Positions 61,270 through 64,000 of a stretch of DNA of 64,000 nucleotides are shown piece by piece. The notes below the pieces were generated by a model. It worked only from the letters and a program-made list of their open reading frames with translations, was not told the DNA's origin and did not search any database. The stretch's first letter is position 1; every line of letters starts with the position of its first letter. The position numbers and the translations under genes were made by a program. Where the stretch lies: NCBI RefSeq assembly GCF_003258295.1, contig NZ_QKYN01000028.1, forward strand, positions 43,250 through 107,249. The letters run 5' to 3'. Source of the DNA: Streptacidiphilus pinicola. GTDB lineage: Bacteria > Actinomycetota > Actinomycetes > Streptomycetales > Streptomycetaceae.

Positions 61270-62376
61270 TTACTGCAGGCCGGCGGCCTTGCACGCGGCG
61301 GCGAAGTCCGCGGTGCAGATCTGGCTGACCTGGTACAGGCCGTCGGCGACGACGGTGTCCTTGATGTTGGTCTTGGTCAGCAGGACCGGCGTGAGCAGGT
61401 CGGACGGGACCGAGTTGCCCGAGAGGCTGGTCTTGGTGACCGTCGCGACGGAGCTGATGGACTGGCCGTTCAGCAGGTCGACGGCGAGCTGGGCGGCCGC
61501 CTCGGCCTCCGGCTTGTACGCCTTGTAGACGGTGTACGCCTGGGTGCCGGCCACGATGCGCTGGACCGCGTCGAGCTGGGCGTCCTGGCCACCGATCGGG
61601 GCGGTGACGCCCGCGTTCTTCATCGAGGTGACGATACCGGCGGCCATGCCGTCGTTGGCGGAGTAGACGCCCGCGACGTTCTTCGCACCGAGCTGGTTGA
61701 ACGCGGCGGTGGCCTTCTGCGCGGCGACGTCGGGCTTCCACAGACCGGAGGCGTCGTAGGCGATGTTCACCTTGCCCTGGACGGCGGTGGTGAAGCCCTT
61801 CTTGAAGTCGGCGGCGTTCGGGTCGGCCGAGTCGCCGTCGATCTCCACGACCTTGGCGGACGGGGTGGCGGCGGGGCCCATGGCGTTGAGCAGGCCCTGG
61901 CCCTGGAGCTCACCGACCTTCTCGTTGTCGAACGAGACGTAGGCGTCGACCGGGCCCTGGGCCAGACGGTCGTAGGCGACGACCTTGATGCCCTTGTCGT
62001 GGGCGGCCTGCACGGAGGACTTGATCTGGGCGGCGTCCTGCGCGTCGACCACGAGGACCTTCACACCCGCGTTGATCATCGTCTGGACCTGCTGCGCCTG
62101 CGTCTGGGCGCTGCCGCCCGCGTTGGCGTACTGGATCGTGGCGCTCGGGGCCAGGGCCTTGACCTTGGCCTCGAACAGCGGCTTGTCGAACTGCTCGTAC
62201 CGGGTGGTGGTGTTCTCGGGGAGCAGCAGGCCGATGGTCTGGGAACCGCCGGCCGCGGAGGTGGAGGAAGAAGAAGAGCTGGCGTTGCTGCTGCCGGCCT
62301 TGCCACAAGCGGCCAGGCCGAGCGCGATGGAAACGGCTGTGGTCACCACGACCGTGCGGCGCAGAGTGCTGTTCAT
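61270..62376 (-). CDS. xylF: Sugar ABC transporter substrate-binding lipoprotein, xylose type
   Basis: 368 residues. Lipobox LGLAACG with Cys24 after a signal helix, then a Ser/Ala linker and a periplasmic-binding-protein type I domain: IGLLLPENTTTRYEQFDKPL, KVLVVDAQDAAQI, VAYDRLAQGPVDAYVSFDN, and GQDAQLDAVQRIVAGTQAYT. These motifs are characteristic of D-xylose-binding XylF. It captures the sugar outside the cell. It is transcribed after the ROK gene (168-base gap) with an AT-rich promoter-like box at 62455-62466. Confidence 0.93.
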   Translation of the reverse strand: MNSTLRRTVVVTTAVSIALGLAACGKAGSSNASSSSSSTSAAGGSQTIGLLLPENTTTRYEQFDKPLFEAKVKALAPSATIQYANAGGSAQTQAQQVQTMINAGVKVLVVDAQDAAQIKSSVQAAHDKGIKVVAYDRLAQGPVDAYVSFDNEKVGELQGQGLLNAMGPAATPSAKVVEIDGDSADPNAADFKKGFTTAVQGKVNIAYDASGLWKPDVAAQKATAAFNQLGAKNVAGVYSANDGMAAGIVTSMKNAGVTAPIGGQDAQLDAVQRIVAGTQAYTVYKAYKPEAEAAAQLAVDLLNGQSISSVATVTKTSLSGNSVPSDLLTPVLLTKTNIKDTVVADGLYQVSQICTADFAAACKAAGLQ

Positions 62377-62543
62377 CGTTTGGGGTGCCTCCCTGACGCG
62401 GTCGCCACACTGCGACCGAGGTGTGAGGAGTCAACCCCGCAGCCCAGGCTGGCGTCAATAATTAAAGTCGATGAACAGGCGATCCGAATCCATTCGTTAT
62501 CTTCCTGAAGGCAGGGCGGCCACCCGCCCCCGGAATGCGGACA

Positions 62544-63722
62544 TCAGCCCATGGGCAATGCGTTGGAATCGCTCATTTCGGACATGACCAACGCCAAGGC
62601 TCCAAGAACCTCGGCCCGTCCGCCCAGCGTTCCGGGCACGACCGACAGCTGCCGCGCGGCGCTCGGGATCGCGTAACGCGCCACCGACTCCCTTATCGGG
62701 TCCAGCACCAGGTCGCCGGCCTCGGCCAGGTCGCCGCCGAGGATCACCCGGCGCGGGTTCAAGAGGTTGCAGAGGTTGGCGACACCCGTGCCGATCTGGC
62801 GGCCGACGTCCGCGATCACGCGGCGGCAGCCGAGGTCGCCGCGCTGGGCGAGCTGCACGACGCCCGGCATGGTCAGGTCCGCGCCGTGGCTCTGCTGCAG
62901 CAGACCGAGGATGTGCCGGGCGCCGACGAAGGTCTCCAGGCAGCCGCGGTTGCCGCAGCGGCAGACCGGACCGGCCTCGTCGAGGGTGATGTGCCCGATC
63001 TCGCCCGCGGTGCCGCCCGGGCCGCGGTAGATCTGCCCGGCGATCACCAGGCCGGCGCCGACGCCGCTGGAGACCTTGATGTAGGCGAGGTCCGACAGCC
63101 CGCGGCCGGCGCCCCAGACCAGCTCGCCCAGCGCGCCGAGGTTCGCGTCGTTGTCGACGCGCACCGGCATGCCGAGCCGGCGGGAGAGCTCCTTCGCCGG
63201 GGCGATGCCGGTCCAGCCGGGCAGGATCGCGGTCGAGCCGAGCGCGCCGGTCTCCACGTCGATCGGCCCCGGGACGCCCAGCCCGACGCCGATCACCTTC
63301 TCGGCGGGGAAACCGGTCTGCTCCAGCAGCCGGGCCACCAGCTGCTCGGTGCGCCCGAAGCCCTGGTCGGCGGAGGCGTCGGTGTCGATCGGCTCGCTCT
63401 CCTCCGCCAGCACGCGGTGGGCGAGGTTGCCGATGGCCACCCGCAGGTGGGAGTGGCCGAAGTCGACGCCGACGACGATGCCCGCGTCCGCGCTGAGCGA
63501 CACGCTGCGCGCACGCCGACCGCCCGACGAGGTGGGCGTCACCACCACCGTCCCGGCCTCACTGAGCTCGCGGACGATGTTGGAGACCGTCGCGGCGGAG
63601 AGCCCGGTGCTCCGCGCGATCTCGGCCTGGGTCAGCGATCCGGCCATGCGGACCGCCCGGAGCACCCGCTCCAGATTGGCCCGGTGCAGCGACGACTGTG
63701 AACCCGGCGTTTCCACGGACAT
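62544..63722 (-). CDS. ROK-family transcriptional regulator (Rok7B7-like)
   Basis: 392 residues. An N-terminal MarR-like winged helix (NLERVLRAVRMAGSLTQAEI, then ARSTGLSAATVSNIVRELSE) is joined to a ROK domain. In the ROK part are GVDFGHSHLRVAIG, VGLGVPGPID, a sugar/ATP loop GGTAGEIGHI and the zinc motif CRCGNRGCLETFVG. In S. coelicolor the ROK gene beside xylFGH (rok7B7) controls xylose uptake, catabolite repression and antibiotic production; orthology is inferred from gene order. Here it precedes xylFGH on the same strand. Confidence 0.92.
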   Translation of the reverse strand: MSVETPGSQSSLHRANLERVLRAVRMAGSLTQAEIARSTGLSAATVSNIVRELSEAGTVVVTPTSSGGRRARSVSLSADAGIVVGVDFGHSHLRVAIGNLAHRVLAEESEPIDTDASADQGFGRTEQLVARLLEQTGFPAEKVIGVGLGVPGPIDVETGALGSTAILPGWTGIAPAKELSRRLGMPVRVDNDANLGALGELVWGAGRGLSDLAYIKVSSGVGAGLVIAGQIYRGPGGTAGEIGHITLDEAGPVCRCGNRGCLETFVGARHILGLLQQSHGADLTMPGVVQLAQRGDLGCRRVIADVGRQIGTGVANLCNLLNPRRVILGGDLAEAGDLVLDPIRESVARYAIPSAARQLSVVPGTLGGRAEVLGALALVMSEMSDSNALPMG

Positions 63723-63782
63723 GATCGATCCATCCTCCCCGCGCCCTTGCGGCGGAGACCTGTGCGCGGCCTTGTTTTCGGC

Positions 63783-63808
63783 CTTGAATACAACTTCTGA
63801 ACTTCAAG
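63783..63808 (-). promoter_or_regulatory. AT-rich candidate operator upstream of the ROK gene
   Basis: CTTGAA (63783-63788) and TTCAAG (63803-63808) form an inverted repeat with a 14-base spacer in an AT-rich stretch, 61 bases before the ROK start. On the minus strand it also holds GAAGTTCAGAAGTT, a short direct repeat. Autoregulation by the ROK protein is inference. Confidence 0.4.
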
Positions 63809-63948
63809 CAGAGCCAATGGGGTGAAGTCATGTCAAGGCTGAAGGCGAAGAGGTGCCCTAAACGTTGCGAAAAGCCCCCTGCGCTGCGCCGGACGGCGGG
63901 GACGAGGGCGAAGACAAGGCCCGCCTTCAGGGGCCGCCTTCACGGGCC

Positions 63949-64000
63949 TCCCGGCCCGTCCTTGCCCCTGGTCGCTGTCAGGGGCAAGGACGGGCCGGGA
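63949..64000. terminator. 22-bp perfect hairpin at the window end
   Basis: 63949-63970 pairs perfectly with 63979-64000 around an eight-base loop. The stem may continue outside the window. It is probably the terminator of a gene to the right that converges on this spacer. Confidence 0.8.

Overview
The window looks like chromosome from a high-GC actinobacterium of the Streptomyces/Kitasatospora/Streptacidiphilus group. Signs of this are very high G+C at third codon positions, many GTG starts, one TTA-containing gene, and typical families (SARP regulator, EF-Tu3 paralogue, DUF3000, TIGR04222, mycothiol-dependent maleylpyruvate-isomerase-like enzymes, coproporphyrin-type haem genes). Gene order (uvrA, uvrB, murC, msrB, hemQ, hemG, hemE, DUF3000, LuxR regulator, 3'-5' exonuclease, fadA-fadB, dxs, xylFGH, ROK regulator) is, from memory, close to part of the Streptomyces coelicolor SCO59xx-SCO60xx region. 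Most of the window is therefore conserved core chromosome with accessory genes inserted. I saw no tRNA, rRNA, CRISPR array, insertion sequence or prophage.

Layout. 1-2.7 kb: the end of an MFS exporter and a drug-type ABC exporter operon ending in a 58-residue zinc-ribbon protein. 3-8.2 kb: a divergent EF-Tu paralogue (tuf3) and a large SARP/NB-ARC/TPR regulator. 8.2-10.5 kb: an ECF sigma factor with a SnoaL-like tail, a DinB-like enzyme and a Rieske lipoprotein. 10.5-17 kb: uvrA, an MDMPI-like enzyme, a metallo-hydrolase and small regulators. 17-22.3 kb: a two-component system divergent from a membrane flavin electron-transfer cassette (ferric-reductase-like protein, FMN-binding protein, ApbE). 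22.3-29.7 kb: divergent cold-shock genes, a second ABC exporter with a TetR regulator, a TauD dioxygenase, TerC under a putative Mn2+ riboswitch, a secreted GH16 glucanase and TerD. 29.8-37.4 kb: uvrB, a methyltransferase, zapE, a RibD-like reductase, murC and msrB. 37.4-42.7 kb: the most accessory-looking part, with an acyltransferase, a tandem YbjQ protein, an XRE-ImmA/IrrE plus PIN-domain module and two overlapping membrane-protein genes. 42.7-48.1 kb: hemQ-hemG, a DUF4349 lipoprotein, hemE and DUF3000. 48.3-54.1 kb: a LuxR-type regulator, an RNase-D-like exonuclease and a fatty-acid beta-oxidation pair. 54.2-64 kb: a thioredoxin-fold membrane protein without its CxxC motif, a PMT-like glycosyltransferase, dxs, a xylose-type ABC transporter and its ROK regulator.

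Connections. hemE, hemG and hemQ are steps of the coproporphyrin-dependent haem pathway. fadA and fadB form one thiolase/hydratase-dehydrogenase unit. The ROK gene and xylFGH are a sugar-uptake unit. The reductase, FMN protein and ApbE fit together because ApbE would attach FMN to the neighbouring protein. The XRE-ImmA/PIN pair is a complete two-gene module with its own promoter/operator and terminator, and it carries a rare TTA codon in the putative toxin; I rate it the best candidate for an undescribed system. The terC leader shows two mutually exclusive helices that explain how metal binding would free the ribosome binding site.

Intergenic DNA is rich in long perfect hairpins. Two of them are copies, in opposite orientation, of one palindromic repeat family. 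Several genes have a -10-like hexamer 6-7 bases before the start codon, indicating leaderless transcripts.
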